From positions 500,501 through 564,500 of the forward strand of contig BROG01000071.1 in NCBI GenBank assembly GCA_030159075.1: a DNA stretch of 64,000 nt. The letters are read 5' to 3'. The notes under the pieces are model-generated. The model saw nothing but the letters and a program-made list of their open reading frames with translations. It ran no database searches and was not told the DNA's origin. The first letter of the stretch is position 1. Each line of letters opens with the position of its first letter. Shown here in pieces: positions 1-13,300 of this stretch. This DNA is from Atrina japonica (lineage: Eukaryota; Mollusca; Bivalvia; Pterioida; Pinnidae). The position numbers were made by a program, and so were the translations under genes.

Positions 1-72
1 TAACACACACACAGCAAACACAATGTTGACAAAAAAAAAACAATGCTAAAGATAGATTTTCTTTTATTTCAG

Positions 73-163
73 GGAAAATGAAGTTATATCCAGGAAACCT
101 GACAAGAAGTTAGAAATATTAGAATCTGTGATCAAGAGTGTTCCAAAGCGGGGTAATATATAG
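73..163 (+). CDS. Probable last coding exon of an unidentified gene, truncated by window start
   Basis: A pyrimidine-rich acceptor (cttttatttcag) ends at base 72. The following sequence is open in one frame (first full codon at 74) for 29 codons, beginning ENEVISRKPDKK and ending KSVPKRGNI, then TAG at 161-163. The peptide is lysine-rich and probably helical. I do not recognise the family. The other two frames close early, which favours this one. No donor is needed if this is the terminal exon; a candidate AATAAA lies far downstream at 4726. The call rests on one splice signal and one open frame, so it is tentative. Confidence 0.4.
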
Positions 164-189
164 ATCTAAGCAATTCATTGAAATATATT

Positions 190-655
190 ATAGAAACCAA
201 AGGGTGTGTGCTTTAGTAATAGTCCCATTTCAGTGAAACCAAGGGGTGAACAGGGATATTACACTCTGTTTCGGGAATGGGGTCTTGGCCTTTTGAATTG
301 GGAATTTTAGCAACATATTGTTGAAATTAGAAATCTTGAAATACACAAAACTATGTGAAAATACTAGAATCTCTTCTAAGTCATTGTCATTTGAATTCAG
401 TTGCGAGATTTTGACTGCAAATTGGGGAAAAATGCATTGTTTTTGCATTTGAAACGGGACCTTATTTCGGTCCCATGTGATAGGGTGAAGAATCCCTGGT
501 GTAAGTGAAACCAAGGTGTATGTGTGTGACCAATAGTCCCCCATTAGTGAAATCAAGGTGTGTGTGTGTGAGTGACTAACAGTACCCTATCAGTGAAACT
601 AAGGTGTGGGTGTGTGTGAGTGTGTGACTAATAGTTCCCCCCCAAGACCAAAACC
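190..655 (+). repeat. Degenerate GT-rich tandem repeat
   Basis: A unit of roughly 50 bases, of the form AGTGAAACCAAGGTGTGTG followed by GTGACTAATAGTCCCC, recurs near 190, 507, 550 and 595 with variation. Simple-sequence expansion, not coding. Confidence 0.6.
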
Positions 656-3600
656 AAGGGCTCTAACTATCAATTCTCATAAATATAGTAGCATTTTTCA
701 GCTCCACTAAAAACATTCTTTGAATACAAATATCCAACAATAATTTTTTCTGTGTTGCTGTATAGAAGAATTTTTAGCTCAAAATGCACCGCTTGTTCTA
801 ATTTTTACTGTAAGCTGTAAGTTCTCTTATATCAACTGTAAATTACTTGTAGGTTTTTTTTTCTCCACAAAATTCTGTTGGTAGGTGAAATTGTCAAAAT
901 AACAACGGTCGGTCGTTATTAAGTGGTCTGACAGTATTTGCTCACCACTCACTTAATGGCTTCTTAGGTAACATGTAACATTTTATCAATAATCTCAAAA
1001 TGTTTGAATTCTTTAAATACTGCACAAAACGTGTAAAGTAACAAGTCTCTGTCATTCTGCAGTGTTAATTGTCATCACATTGCTATTCTATTTTTAGATT
1101 CATTCATTTTACATTTAGTTGGATTTAGTAATCTTAAGCGAAAATATGTTACAATTTTTAAATATTTTTACACAGATATTTTTTTAATATTGCAGGTTCC
1201 TTCAGTCTAAATAATATTCTCAAGTCTACATACTTCTTCAGTTGATGGAAGATCATTCTATAAATAGATGTGAACAGCAGCTCACAACTACATGTTATAA
1301 CATTCCATCAGTACAATGTATACTTGCGATGTATTCAAGTTCACAGGTTATCAGCCAGTGTCAAAAGAGTATAGGTCAGAGGGCATCACTATTTTGACAA
1401 AATACAAGAAGACCTGAAACTTGGACTGAGTACTAGTATCAGAGAATTAAGCACCCAGTGTCAATCATAGTGTACATGTTGATATTTAGGTATAACATCT
1501 CAGGAAAACTCTTGTCAAAGATCACCAAAGGTCAATGTCAAAGATCATCAAAGGTCAATGTCAAAGATCTCACGGAAGCTTGTAAGCTGGTCCCTGTCTG
1601 ACTTGTACATTTTGTTCATACAACTGGATACAAGTTTATGACACTCGATATTCGAGTTATCTCCCTTTGCGGTGGAAGTATGAAGTAAACAAGCTACCAT
1701 TGGCTACAGTTTTATTCATACTTATTTTTTTCATCTGGTCTGGTGATATATTCGAGGGATTTAACATGTATAAATGACCATTTGTACCGGAGAATCGCCA
1801 GCGGATGTGCAGGTTTTGGCATTACAACGAGGGAATTATGTGGGAGGAAATCCATTATTCAAGAAATAGCGGCGTTATGTGGGTTTGGCATTATAACGGA
1901 GAGTTTTATAACGGGGGTGAACTGTACATTTGTAAAGCAACCAATCGGGGGAATAAAACCATTTGTATGGCCTACTGATATCAGACAATATACGTATGTC
2001 CTGTCATCATATAGTCTTCCTTTTTTGATCATTCCAATTTATCAAAATTGTAATTGTACAGGAACCTGTGTTAACCAAAATCAATTTTGTTATGCGAGTA
2101 TCCATTATTTTCAATTGTTTGTCAATTGTAAAAGGGAAAAAATGTCCTGGTATTCAGTGTAAGTACAATGGGGCTAACTCTTACTTATTCACCTGTAAGT
2201 ACATAAAAGTCAACTCAAACAGAACTAGAACCTGTAATCATCAAATTTACTCAATACTCAAGCTCAAATAACTTTTCACTATTTTAAGGTAAAAACGTGC
2301 AAACTTTATTCTGTAACTGGACATGTTTGTATATTGATGGCATACAATCGTGTAAGTAATGATAAAAATTATTGCTCATTTGAAGAAAACTTTAGAAATA
2401 TTTAAGAAATGTTTGAGTATGTACTCAAATCTTGAGAACTGTACTAAACGTATTCATTTGTTTTTTTTTTTACAGGAAATCATAAGTATGATGCAAAAAT
2501 TTATATGTAAATGATTAAAAATCAAAATATGTTCCGTAATTGCTAAAATGCAAAAGTTTTATAAACAGTTTTATAGTCAAAATAATGAACTACAAGTTGA
2601 GCTTGAGAATTGAGTAAATTTGGTGACTTTGGGTCCAGGAGACCAAGTCCTTATATGTTTTCATACAACAGGGATGGTTTGGTAATGGCGGTCAGCTTTG
2701 CTAGAAACAAAGACGTGTGTTTAATGTTGTCGTTGTTCTCAAAAAGATTTTTGATAGGGAAAAAAATTAAAATAGGGGAAACAAAAATGAAGGCCAGGGG
2801 TCCATTTGATACAGATATCATTATATAGTATATTATTTTTTTTTTGACGCTCATAGCTAGCAGGATCTTCACAATAGCCAGTTCATTTTGCCGGCTGATG
2901 GCTCTTATTGAAAACACTGGTAGTGTTGAGCTAGTAACATGAATAAAGAACATAAGAATTACCGTAAATATCATTTTTGATATTTATCAATTCCACTGAA
3001 ATATCTGGGTTTTTTTTAATATTTTTTCATTGCAGTTTTGTATGAAATGTGATTTAGAAAAATTAGAGCTTAATACAAGATTAATTCATCAACCCCTGAA
3101 GTCAGATTTGGACCTGCCCATTTCAAAGAATGGTTAAGTCCACTATCAGAATTCACCGAAGTATGATTTGTAATAAGTTTTATAATAATTTTACATACAA
3201 TATTAACTTGTTCACTCCTGAGTTCTGATAGAAGCCGATACTTTTTGTTGATCTGGGTGAGTCTAAATGTGATCATGGGGGGGGGGGTTTAATGAGTTAA
3301 TAAATTTGCTACCTCAAGATATCATTTTCCGTCACAAGTGTGAATGTCCTCTAAAGAAATAAATATGTGATCTTTCTGTCAATCAATTTTTACAACATTG
3401 ATATAATCTTTTTGGTGTCAAGCCGGTAATTTTTGTGAGGCCAAGCGGGTAATGTTTGTGGTGCCAAGCCGGAAGATGAAAAGATTGTGTTATTACTGTA
3501 TATGTCTGAACTGATGTCTACGAGGGCTAAAATGATAATGTGACCTAATATGAAGATGTTGATCATCTTAAGATGGCACTACAAGTTTTGCATGTCACTG

Positions 3601-3980
3601 AATAAGAACGTAAAATGTGCCAAAAATCATAAATTTGTATGTTCCACGTCTGTAACTTTTGAATTTTAACACATGATAGAGTTTCATCACCTTTCATCAA
3701 CACATATCCAAAGCTTCATCGTCAAGGTGTTTAAGATTTTTAGAACAGGTAAATGCCTGAAGATTTTTATTTAACTATTAAATGATGGTCATAATTCGGA
3801 CTTACGTGTAACTTTAAACCAGTTATCATGTCTGAAGATGTGTATGTGTTTGATGAGCGAAAGAGAGTGAGAGACTGCGAGAGAGGGAAACTGAGAAGGA
3901 GAGAGTGGTGTAGATGTATGTCAGTTTGTGATATATCTTTTGAAGGAGTGATGTGTCTGTTATTATGTTATGTTGTCTTT
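656..3980. other. Gene-free stretch or long 3' UTR
   Basis: AT-rich with no convincing coding exon. It holds a short direct repeat of CAAAGATCAxCAAAGGTCAATGT near 1514-1570. Near 3411-3475 there are three imperfect copies of a unit like GGTGCCAAGCCGGTAATGTT. An open frame at 1743-2162 has no family resemblance and contains internal near-repeats. If the exon at 73-163 is real, this may be its 3' UTR. Confidence 0.4.
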
Positions 3981-4430
3981 CAATCTAATTAAAAATCTCT
4001 CCCGTTTTCTGATATGTCTGATAGAAGATCTAATGCAATCTGCTATGGGGTAATGTGCAGATGATGTCATATAGGTGTGGATTATTTGACCAGTGAAATT
4101 TAGACTTAAAAAATTGATTGGAAAAGTGATGTAATTTATTTTCTAAAAGAAAACCCTCGGTCCACGAAATTCCATCAGACATAATCTACCCAAGGTTATG
4201 AAAATGATTCTGTATTGCAGATTTTGAGTGCTCAGTGTTGTTTAAAATGTTTAAAAAGTCTCTTTGCCATTGGATCACTTATAAGATTGTGTAAATCGCT
4301 TTTCTTTGGTGGAAAATAACTTATCTAAGTGGCCATTCACATGTGACCCTATAGTGGATTGCTTTAGATCCTCTATGCGACATATTAGAAAACGGGAGTG
4401 GTGAGAGATTGGTTTTTAATAGATTGATTG
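3981..4430. mobile_element. MITE-like element with long terminal inverted repeats, copy A
   Basis: The left end starts CAATCTAATTAAAAATCTC. The right end, read in reverse complement, starts CAATCAATCTATTAAAAACC. The inverted arms run for over 100 bases and share CGTTTTCTGATATGTC and CAATCTGCTATGGGGT-like blocks. A second copy of the same family is at 24599-25070. There is no transposase inside, so it is non-autonomous. The TSD is unclear. Confidence 0.75.
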
Positions 4431-4725
4431 CCTTTTGAAAAGAGAGAAAGATGTGAATATGTAAAGTCTTATGAAGAGATTTTTATTCATGTTTGTGATA
4501 ATGTCGTTTAAAATGTGTGTTTGCAATGTCTTTTTAAGAGAGTGGTTTTTGTTATTTTTGTTGTTGTGCCTGAATTTCAAGGTTTCTGTATGTTATTATA
4601 TGTCTGTGTACAAGTTACATCCTTTAATCACATTAGGAAGGAGTAAGCACCTTTGTAAGAATATTTGATATGTAAATAACATTATTTGAATTTGTGATGA
4701 CTTGCATTAATGCCTTTTGTTACTG

Positions 4726-4731
4726 AATAAA
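4726..4731 (+). promoter_or_regulatory. Candidate polyadenylation signal
   Basis: AATAAA followed within about 30 bases by a T/GT-rich stretch. It could end a transcript that includes the exon at 73-163, but the distance is large. It is weak as a single hexamer. Confidence 0.2.
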
Positions 4732-6767
4732 CAATTTGTTTTCTAAAAGCTTGTATTCTTGTGTCCTGGTTTTTGTATTATAGTTACCACGTTTGTAAGT
4801 AACCACCTTATAGATGTAACCACTTAGTGGTGATCAGTTTATGATAAATTTGCACCTATCAACGACAGATTGTAACTCCAGAAGGGTTCACACTTGAAAT
4901 GCAGTCAGTCTACTTGTGAATTGATACTTTCACACACAACATGTGTTCAGTCTATTAATATGATTAAGGAGAAGAAGAACACCTGCTCATATGAACAGAA
5001 TGTCTATACAAATTTACAGTAATCTAAACTGGAACATTGATGTCGGCAATGAAAACAAACAGATGACAAATTTGTCCCCAGAAGACATAACTTGAGTGGT
5101 AAATTGACATCAAAAAGTAAAGGTGTTCTTTGCGAAAAAAATAATTTAACAGTCATGTTTTTGTGTCATCTACTAGGCACAGCTTCACTTTGGTATCTTT
5201 TGTTGCTCTGTTTTTTTTTCTGGGTCACATTCGACATAAATCATTACTTTGTTATTGTATAAACTTTGTGAAACTTACAGGAAAGGTTCATTTTGATAGG
5301 TGCATTACCCAGTCAAGGTCATGTTCAAGGTCAAATGATGATACTGTCTTCTCTAAAAGTTTTTTTTTTGTTATAAATACTTAAATTTGCCATACTTCAA
5401 GGTGTTATTTCTTTGCTATTACCCACAACTTGTTTTATTGAATCTAAATAATTGTTAACCTTTCTGAATTGATAAATTAAAATTTAGGTATGACAAAAAA
5501 TTGGTATTTTTGGGATCACAGCTTTCAATATTTCATTGCCGTTATCCACCAACTCTAGTAAAAGCATAAAAACACATGGATACCAGGACAATCAAGTATA
5601 CCAAAACTACCACTTGAAAGCGTTCTCCAGTACAAGAGTACTTTTTCTGATGAGTCATTATACACAATTCCCAGAGTATCTCGGTAGTCTCCAGAGTCCA
5701 GTGTACACAATTTATATTCTGTCTAGGGTTGGACCCTTTTCATTTACAATGATGAAGTCATTTCCAGGGGGAATTCTCTCCACCAAATCTAGTTCAAATA
5801 TACAATGTACAGGGGATTATTAGAGAAGTAATGGTAGGAAAATTAATGATTGATGTACTGCAACAGATTGAAGACCAGACCAGACTCACCATAACTTTGG
5901 CTCAATCGACTGACTTCATGAACTAGTACTCTGGGTATGGAGGTAGATGAAGTCACCGGTCGGATTCCTTTGACATGGTATGGTAGCCTACCTTGCAACA
6001 TTTATCATCATATATAAACTTCAAATTCTTTACCTTGACAAGTTATTGATTTGTTTGTTTGGGGTTTTAGCACCACACTGAGGAATTCTTCATTCACTGT
6101 GTATGGTGGTGCCCATTTTTTAATGGTGAAGGGACCAGGTCACAGATAATTTGGGAAAGTTCACAAGTAAATAGACAAGCTTTCTCAGAAAATCAGCCTA
6201 GGTCCTAGGGGAGCTAAATCTCTTTTTTGTCAGTTTGATTGTTGTTTTACATCCTGTCTGAATTTTTCACATATTGAAATATCACGATCTGTAGGTGAAG
6301 TGCCTCAAATTTTGACCTGTACAATGGACTGATGTCTATGCAGTGAGGAACAGTCACTACCTTTTAATGTCTTTGGTATGACTCAAACCCAGAACCTTCG
6401 GCATGCCAGTGGATGTCTCTACCACTAGACCACCGCAAGCGATCCAAATCTCATGTCAACCAGAGGTCGGAGACTTCAAAGCATGATGCCATTACCACTC
6501 TGCCACAGGTGTCCCTACATCTTACCGAGTATGTGTTCTATTATGAAGAACATTAAGGCAAGACCCATATATATATAGAGTGGAATCTCATTATCTCCAA
6601 ATTCACAGGATTACCCCTATACCTTTAAGATAACCAGAATTTTTAATTTCCGTAACACATTTTTCTATCCATATAAATAAAAATTGGCCGTTCAACTTTA
6701 AATCTCCCAAATTTCAACATCATGAGATTCAACTGTGTAAATATACATATACATTGCATATATATAT
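4732..6767. other. Gene-free stretch with degenerate SINE-like pieces
   Basis: No coding exon seen. Two nuclear-receptor-like half sites (TCAAGGTCA) lie near 5313-5332. From about 6055 to 6515 there are minus-strand fragments resembling tRNA-derived SINE heads and the 'taccactctgccac' type of box A complement. They are too decayed to bound. Confidence 0.35.
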
Positions 6768-7041
6768 TTTTGTTTATTGTTGTTTAACGTTCCACTCAAG
6801 AATCTTTCACTCATATGGAAACGTCACCGAATGCTGGTGAAGGGCTTAAAATTTTGGCCTATGCTCGGCACCTACAGTCATTGAGCAGTGAGGGTTCTTT
6901 AACGTGCCGACACCTACTGCGAAACGGGACTTCGAGTTTTACTGTCTCATCCGAAGGACAGGAAACCAACCTGCCGCCAGCTGGACTCGAACTCACAACC
7001 TTACGATCAAGAGTCAAGCACGCTACCGACAGAGCCAGGCC
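6768..7041 (-). mobile_element. tRNA-derived SINE, minus strand
   Basis: Read on the minus strand it begins GGCCTGGCTCTGTCGGTAGC (box A-like), has a GAGTTCGAGTCC box B, then the shared body (AGGTTGGTTTCCTGTCC, GTGTCGGCACGTTAAAGAACC) and the tail GAGTGGAACGTTAAACAACAAT. It belongs to the same family as 33694-33947, 56960-57239 and 61840-62126. Pol III transcription is known for such elements; activity here is not shown. Confidence 0.85.
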
Positions 7042-7042
7042 A

Positions 7043-7043
<1 letters not shown>

Positions 7044-7074
<31 letters not shown>
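7044..7074. repeat. (TA)n microsatellite
   Basis: Pure TA run directly abutting the 5' end of the minus-strand SINE. Confidence 0.95.
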
Positions 7075-7076
<2 letters not shown>

Positions 7077-7408
7077 CTAGACAGAGCTGCATAAATTGTC
7101 AATTTTTTATTCAAAAATATGCTAAACAAGTACAACAATATGAAGTTGAAATAAACAAATTAATTCTAATGTAAACATTTGTACAAAAATACTTATTATA
7201 AATAAGTACAAAATTATAAATAAGTACAAAACATCAAAAAGAGAGGTAGAAAGACTTCTGTCTATAATAACTTGTAACCCTTTTGAAAAGAAAGGGAAAT
7301 ACTTGGGATCAGTTATCATAAGGGGTGTACAGCTATCTCGGTATGGTATCATTCATTATTACATGTTGCCTGTTGAATATCATGTTCTTTTGTGTATTTG
7401 TTACTTTA

Positions 7409-7642
7409 TATAGAGGTTCTGTAATTACTATATATAGAGGTTCCGTAATTAGTATATATGGAGGTTCCATAATTACTATATATAGAGGTTCTTTAATTAC
7501 TATATATAGAGGTTCCGTAATTACTAAATATAGAGGGTCCATAATTAGTATACATAGAGGTTCCATAATTACTATAAATAGAGGTTCAGTAATTACAATA
7601 TATAGAGGTTTCGTAATTATATATATAGAGGTTCCGCAATGA
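7409..7642 (+). repeat. 24-bp minisatellite, about 10 units
   Basis: The consensus unit is TATATAGAGGTTCCGTAATTACTA with a few substitutions per unit. The period is a multiple of three, so it stays open in several frames on both strands (an 8-residue YRGSVITI repeat on plus). That explains the ORFs here; no gene is implied. Confidence 0.9.
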
Positions 7643-9090
7643 GTGATTTATGTAATCTGATGAACCTTTGTTTTAACATTGCTATGTGTAAGAGCTTGAC
7701 AAACATGATATACAGGATATGAAATTATTGTCAGTTGAATACTTGGGGTCCATTTTACGAAAGGTCCGAGGTCTTAGACTTGCTCTTAAGACCTCACTTA
7801 TGGCTTACCAACATTTAACATGTTTAACAAAGAAATAGTAGAGGTATCTAACAACAAAATCAGGGACAGGTCTTTACGACTACCCAGAAGGATTTTGTAG
7901 ACCTCAGTTACCAGTACCTTTGTATAAAGTGAAACTTGTATAACACAACCTTTAAGGGACACAAGAAAACCGGTCGTTATTTGGAGGTGGTCTCTATATA
8001 GAGGTTGATTTGTACACAGATGGTATTATTGGGGACAGCAAAAGCTGGTCTTTGTGACCAGGTGTCCTTTATACGCAGGTGGTCGCTAAAGCAGATATTA
8101 CTGTATATCATAATTTATCTTTTTAAATGTACATATCATAGATGGTAAAAGAATTTATTGGTGTTGTATGCCAGTTACCAGTTCTTCGGTTATATGACTC
8201 TGGCCAGTTTTTAATGGTGGTGAAGAGATGCCAGTTATAATGTAGCACCCATCATGACCCTCCGCAAGTAAACTGGCAAATTTTATCTCTCTAATATTGG
8301 TAAATGAGGCATTAAACTTGAAAAGGTCACTTTTAACACCCAAATTAACTGGAACAGTTTATCATCAATCATCAGTGGAAGAGCTCATTTTTGACTTCAG
8401 TAGTTACATAACTTTAAATATTTAAGCGTCAACTTACTGGGGTGTCTGAAAAAACAACAACAAAGATTGGGGGCAGAATTTCAGTCTAGGTTATCTCACA
8501 GTTGCTTTGGTACACAACAAAATTGAATTATGACCAAGGAAGCCTGTTGTCATATGAAATCTTTTCCTTGTGTTCAGTAGACAAATTTGATTTTAATAAG
8601 ATATTTTCACAAGACTTAATGTTTACAAACAATGACAAATGCATGTGAAATGTGAAAAATGACACAAAATAAGGTGTATAGTGAATAGTCAATACAGGCA
8701 TCTAATTACCGTATTTTACGGCCTATAGGTCGATACTTTTTTCCTCCAAAGTTGTGACCTCGACCTATTCGCCGCATCGACTTATCTTTAAAAAAAATAG
8801 TGAAAATTTAACTTGTATCTGCAAATTTTAACACTATTCAAAAATTTCCATGGGATAAAGAGGGACCCTACTCCAAATGCAAATTTGTATTTACACTTAA
8901 AGGACTATTAAATGGGTGTGCGTAATGCACTGTGTTCATAATCAAGGTTCCTCTTGTTACAATATCATTGGGATTCCTGTGTCAGAAACTGCGTGATTTC
9001 GTTTACTTATATTTATACCGGTTTATATACTTTTGAATGATTCCCTTATCTCGGCACCCCACTGTGAAGTTGCAGTCTTCATTCAGACTT
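7643..9090. other. Intergenic, downstream of the minus-strand oxidoreductase
   Basis: No coding exon seen. Near 7740 is a half of the 'CATTTTACxAAAGGTCC' hairpin family also seen at 10597. Imperfect GGTGGTC..TATATAGAGG repeats lie near 7985-8095. Near 8706-8790 is a dispersed block of the kind TTTTACGGCCTATAGGTCGA..GACCTCGACCTATTCGCC. A reverse-strand AATAAA at 8154-8159 is a possible polyadenylation signal for the oxidoreductase. Confidence 0.4.
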
Positions 9091-10394
9091 TCAGGACACT
9101 ACAAGCTGGTACTTGAAAAAAGAATGAAAACACTGAAATATAAAAGAGAAAAATGCAAATACTGCCATAAAAGGGGCAAGGAAGTAGCTGGCAATGGTTC
9201 CTTTGTTCAGTCCCTTTTTTCTGGGCTGTCCATGTATAACCAACAAGTACTGGTCGAATTGCTTTGTTGCTAAAGGATCTGCCTCAAAGGGGTAAGGTGC
9301 CCCAAGTCTGTGAGCAGCTGCCAGTCCCGATATAATAGCTATTTCGTGAGTATTTATCAATGTGTAACTGCCACAGTACCACGTGTGTTGTCGTCCCTGA
9401 ATGTATCTCATGAACGGCACAGCGAAAGCGAAATGTGTCCAGACATGAGCAAACTGATGCCACCATCGCTCTAGCAAAATTTTATCTTTCTGAAGTTCTT
9501 TGACGGTCCATATGTCTTCTAGATTTTTGTCGAGGTAAATGGTTTGAAATATGTTACGATTGGTGTTTTCAAGTTGCGGTTGATAATTGGACAAGTTAAA
9601 TGACATTTCAATCTTTCGTGAGTCATCTGGGTCTGTTCTTATGAAGTAAAGGTCTTTGTCTACATTGAGCTCATAATTACGTTCCATATACTCCTGGTCT
9701 TCGTGAGTGACAATTAGGTCATCATAATATCTGACATTTCCGAGTGCCCGTTTCTCGGCAAACGTCGGCTTCTGCAGGACTTTAAGAGATGTTTCTGCAT
9801 CACAAGCAAAGATGATTTCATCAAACGTTTCAACTTGACCATCTTGATCTGCCACCCAGATCTTTGAATTCCTGGCAACTTTTTCAATCGGTCGATCTGG
9901 GTAAAATTTCACCCCTGTCTGTTTCAATATGGTTTGATACATTTCTTCCAGTTTTGGAAATGCAAACATTTCAGGGGTTCCACTCAGTAGCTGTTCTGGG
10001 TCATATTCAAACAACCTAAGATCCTCGTCCAAGAATACACGGGCCATGATGGCGGATGATACATAAGGAGTTTGATTCCCTGTCCCAAAGAACAGAGCTG
10101 TCAAAGGAAAAACCATTAAGTTGCCAAATTCCTCTGAAAAGCCAAACCACCGGAGTACCTTAGAGATTGGTAAGAAGATAAAAATGGCTTCAAATTTGTT
10201 GATAATTTTTAGAACTCTTTCAAACTTTTTAATTTCCGACTTAAGTTTGATGGTTAAATCTGATTTAGAGTAATTTGTCCAAGCTGTGCGACCTTTACCG
10301 AAGGAGATCATCATATTTACAGGATTGGTTTTAAAACCAAATTCTTTCATCATGTTGAGAGTGTTTTTGTATGAGGGACATCCACCTTGGACTC
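9091..10394 (-). CDS. Oxidoreductase exon 2 (terminal)
   Basis: On the minus strand the acceptor reads TTTTTCTTTTCTTCAG|GAGTCC, so the exon opens at 10394, and residues the frame encodes further upstream are intronic. It is open for 433 codons to the stop at 9091-9093. It carries the catalytic-domain body, the C-terminal FAD segment and the hydrophobic tail. Confidence 0.85.
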
Positions 10395-13300
10395 CTGAAG
10401 AAAAGAAAAATGAAACTTTATTTACTGACACAGAAAATAAAGATCAGGGGCTCATTTTACTAAAGGTCCTTAGTCTCAAACTTTGTCTTAAGATGACTTA
10501 TGACAATTTTTAAAATACTTTGGACCTGTGACTTGTCAAATCTTTTGACTGCCAAGAGGCAGAATTAAGACTTTTGACTTAGGACCAAATTGAGTCAGGG
10601 GTTCATTTTACAAAAAGTCCTAAATCCTCAGTCTTAATCCTAATTGTGAAGGGACTGCCCAATCAGTGATGTGTTGCCATGGTAGTTAGGACTAAATATT
10701 AGGATTTAGGACCTTTTGTAAAACAGGCCCCTGGTCTTTTTGACTACTGTATGTGTATATATGTATTTACATGTAAATTAGCGCACTCATATTTTAGCAC
10801 TCTCAAGATATAGACTTATTAGCGCAATATCAAATTCACGCAATTAATTTCATTAGATTTGTCCTGTATACAGAATGACAGGATGGAGAAATTTTAGCAC
10901 TGTCCTTGAATTAGCACAATGACTTAAGCGCGAAAGGCGCTAATATAAGAATACTGCTAAAATAAGTACTCGTAAAGTACCTAGAGGCAGTGCTTAGATA
11001 TAGACTTATTAGCGCAATATCAAATTCACGCAATTAATTTCATTAGATTTGTCGTGTATACAGAATGACAGGATGGAGAAATTTTAGCGCTGCCCTTGAA
11101 TTAGCACAATGACTTAAGCACGAAAGGCGCTAATATAAGAATACCGCTAAAATAAGTACTTGTAAAGTACCTAGAGGCAGTGCTTAGATCTGAGTTATTT
11201 TTGTGTGTGTTATAATTTACATTTCTAAATATAGCGGGTAAATGTACACATAAACTATCAAGACCTTATTTGAAATACCTTAAGCCTTTCAACCCTGAAG
11301 CCCATAATAGACTAGTATTAAACAATAGAAAGAGCATGGCAGTCAGATATTCAGGGGTGAAAGGGTTAATACATGTACTTGAATCAGTGTAGTGTTGATC
11401 AAATGGTCAGAAGTTTTGTTATGCTTAATATAAAAATTAAACTTCAGACTTATGATTTCAAACTTCTTGATAAAATGTGCCCTAGAAATTCAGTTGGTAG
11501 GGAAAAAATTCAATTCTAACATTGTCAGATAAGAAGTTGATAAACATATCATGGTGATAGTGACCAGTGGAGCTTTGTCAATAGCACTTAACATTTTGAA
11601 ATCATTTGCAATGGACTAGTTAAGCTAATGGTATGGCCTTAAACTGGGCCCCGAGACCATAAACAATGAAAATTCTGGGACAAATTTTTTAAGTACATAA
11701 CTTGGAACATACATTGGGGCATATATACCAGACTAAATTCACATCGTCCTAATTGTTAATGTAAACAAACTTCGTATGGCCAAAAACAAGCCATTAGAGA
11801 AAGAAGTGTTGGTCTCCTAAACCTATTTCACTCAAATAACATGTTATTTTCGAAAATCAAAGGATTAAACATGTCTTGAAATACTCTAGGGCGACAATGA
11901 CAATAACATTTGTGTTTATTTATCCCGAGGCAAACATAGGGGGCAGCCATTTTCACTTTCAAGAATTACTTAAGTCAGCTACATGCCTTACTTAAGTATT
12001 GTATCACTTGAGAAAGAAATCTGTCTAAGAAATTCTTTATGGTCCACAACTTTACCCAAGTTGAGAAAATTCTCAAGATTTCAGTAAAATCTTGAAGTTG
12101 AGTAAAAAATTTGTCTGAGAATAGTGTTATGGTCCTGGGCCCAGGTCATCAAAAGGTCAATAGTTTGGTACTTGATACCTAAAATACCTATGACCTTGAA
12201 AAAGGTAGTGACACTGTACCTTCATTAAGCACTTGAAATACGAGCTGAAAGTCACCGGTCATTCAGATGATGCTTAAAACAGATACCTTTGGTATGATAC
12301 AGAACCTCGCAACATTAGGGTAAAATCCATTGAACAGGTTTTACTTTACTCTATTTCAAGATATTTTCATCTAATAATTTGTGCTACTTACAATCTCTTT
12401 CTATCTGATATGAATCTCAAAATGATATCGAAAAACATGATAAATTCCACTAGAAAGGTTTTAAAAAACATCTTTTATACATTACTTTTTTTATCTACTT
12501 TTTACCAGATTCTATATCAAATGTTTAGACAACAGCTTTTAATTGCCAAAAATATTAGAAGTCAAATTTGATTCATGGGGCCAAACTAGCCAAGAATCCA
12601 TTACATGGAAGTCAAAATCTACCTAAAAAATGTATTAATAGTAGGGTGATTTCTAAAACTAAAAGCCTTCACTTTCAATCTAATTTTGTAAGTTTCATTA
12701 AATTTATTGAATGGATTTTTTTTTGTCTGGCAATTTTACCATGTCTCATAAGACAAGGTGTACGTCATTCCCTCAAACTCAACTGCAGAAAAGACCAATA
12801 CACTGAAACCCCTTTATACTCTAAAGTCTTTGTAGACTTTGTTGTTGTAATGGTTTTTCTCTTGTAATGGTTTGTCGCATGCGACACATCGACTGATTAA
12901 CAATAGAGATTGATGTTGTTATAGGCAGCCGATAGATAGAATATTCAAAGTCTGCATTATAATTTATACATGTATCATTATTACAGTATTGTTTATCACT
13001 TGCATTGAAAATACATTTGTCAAATAAAAACTTGGTAAATAACATTATGTTCATTTGTTCTTGGCACAATGCTGCCAGGAGCTGAAATTGTCAGAATAAT
13101 GAGGGTTGCTAATGCCTGTCGTACGGAATGATTCGATATGTTCAATAGTTGAGCTCTGGCATTATCTATGGTGACATGGGGTCACATCACAAAATGTAAA
13201 ATGTAGAAAATACATACCATCATTAATGAAGATATCCCCTTTGAGATCACTTGAACATGCCACACCCCCTGCTACGCTTCTTTTTTCCCAGACTTCTACA

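Noticed and set aside
1743..2162. 139-residue ORF
   Set aside because: No recognisable domain, internal near-duplication, no splice support; probably chance.
3837..4020. Purine-rich GAGAGAG stretch as a regulatory element
   Set aside because: Simple sequence with no supporting context.
7325..7642. YRGSVITI repeat protein
   Set aside because: 24-bp satellite with no start context or family; frames are open on both strands by period alone.
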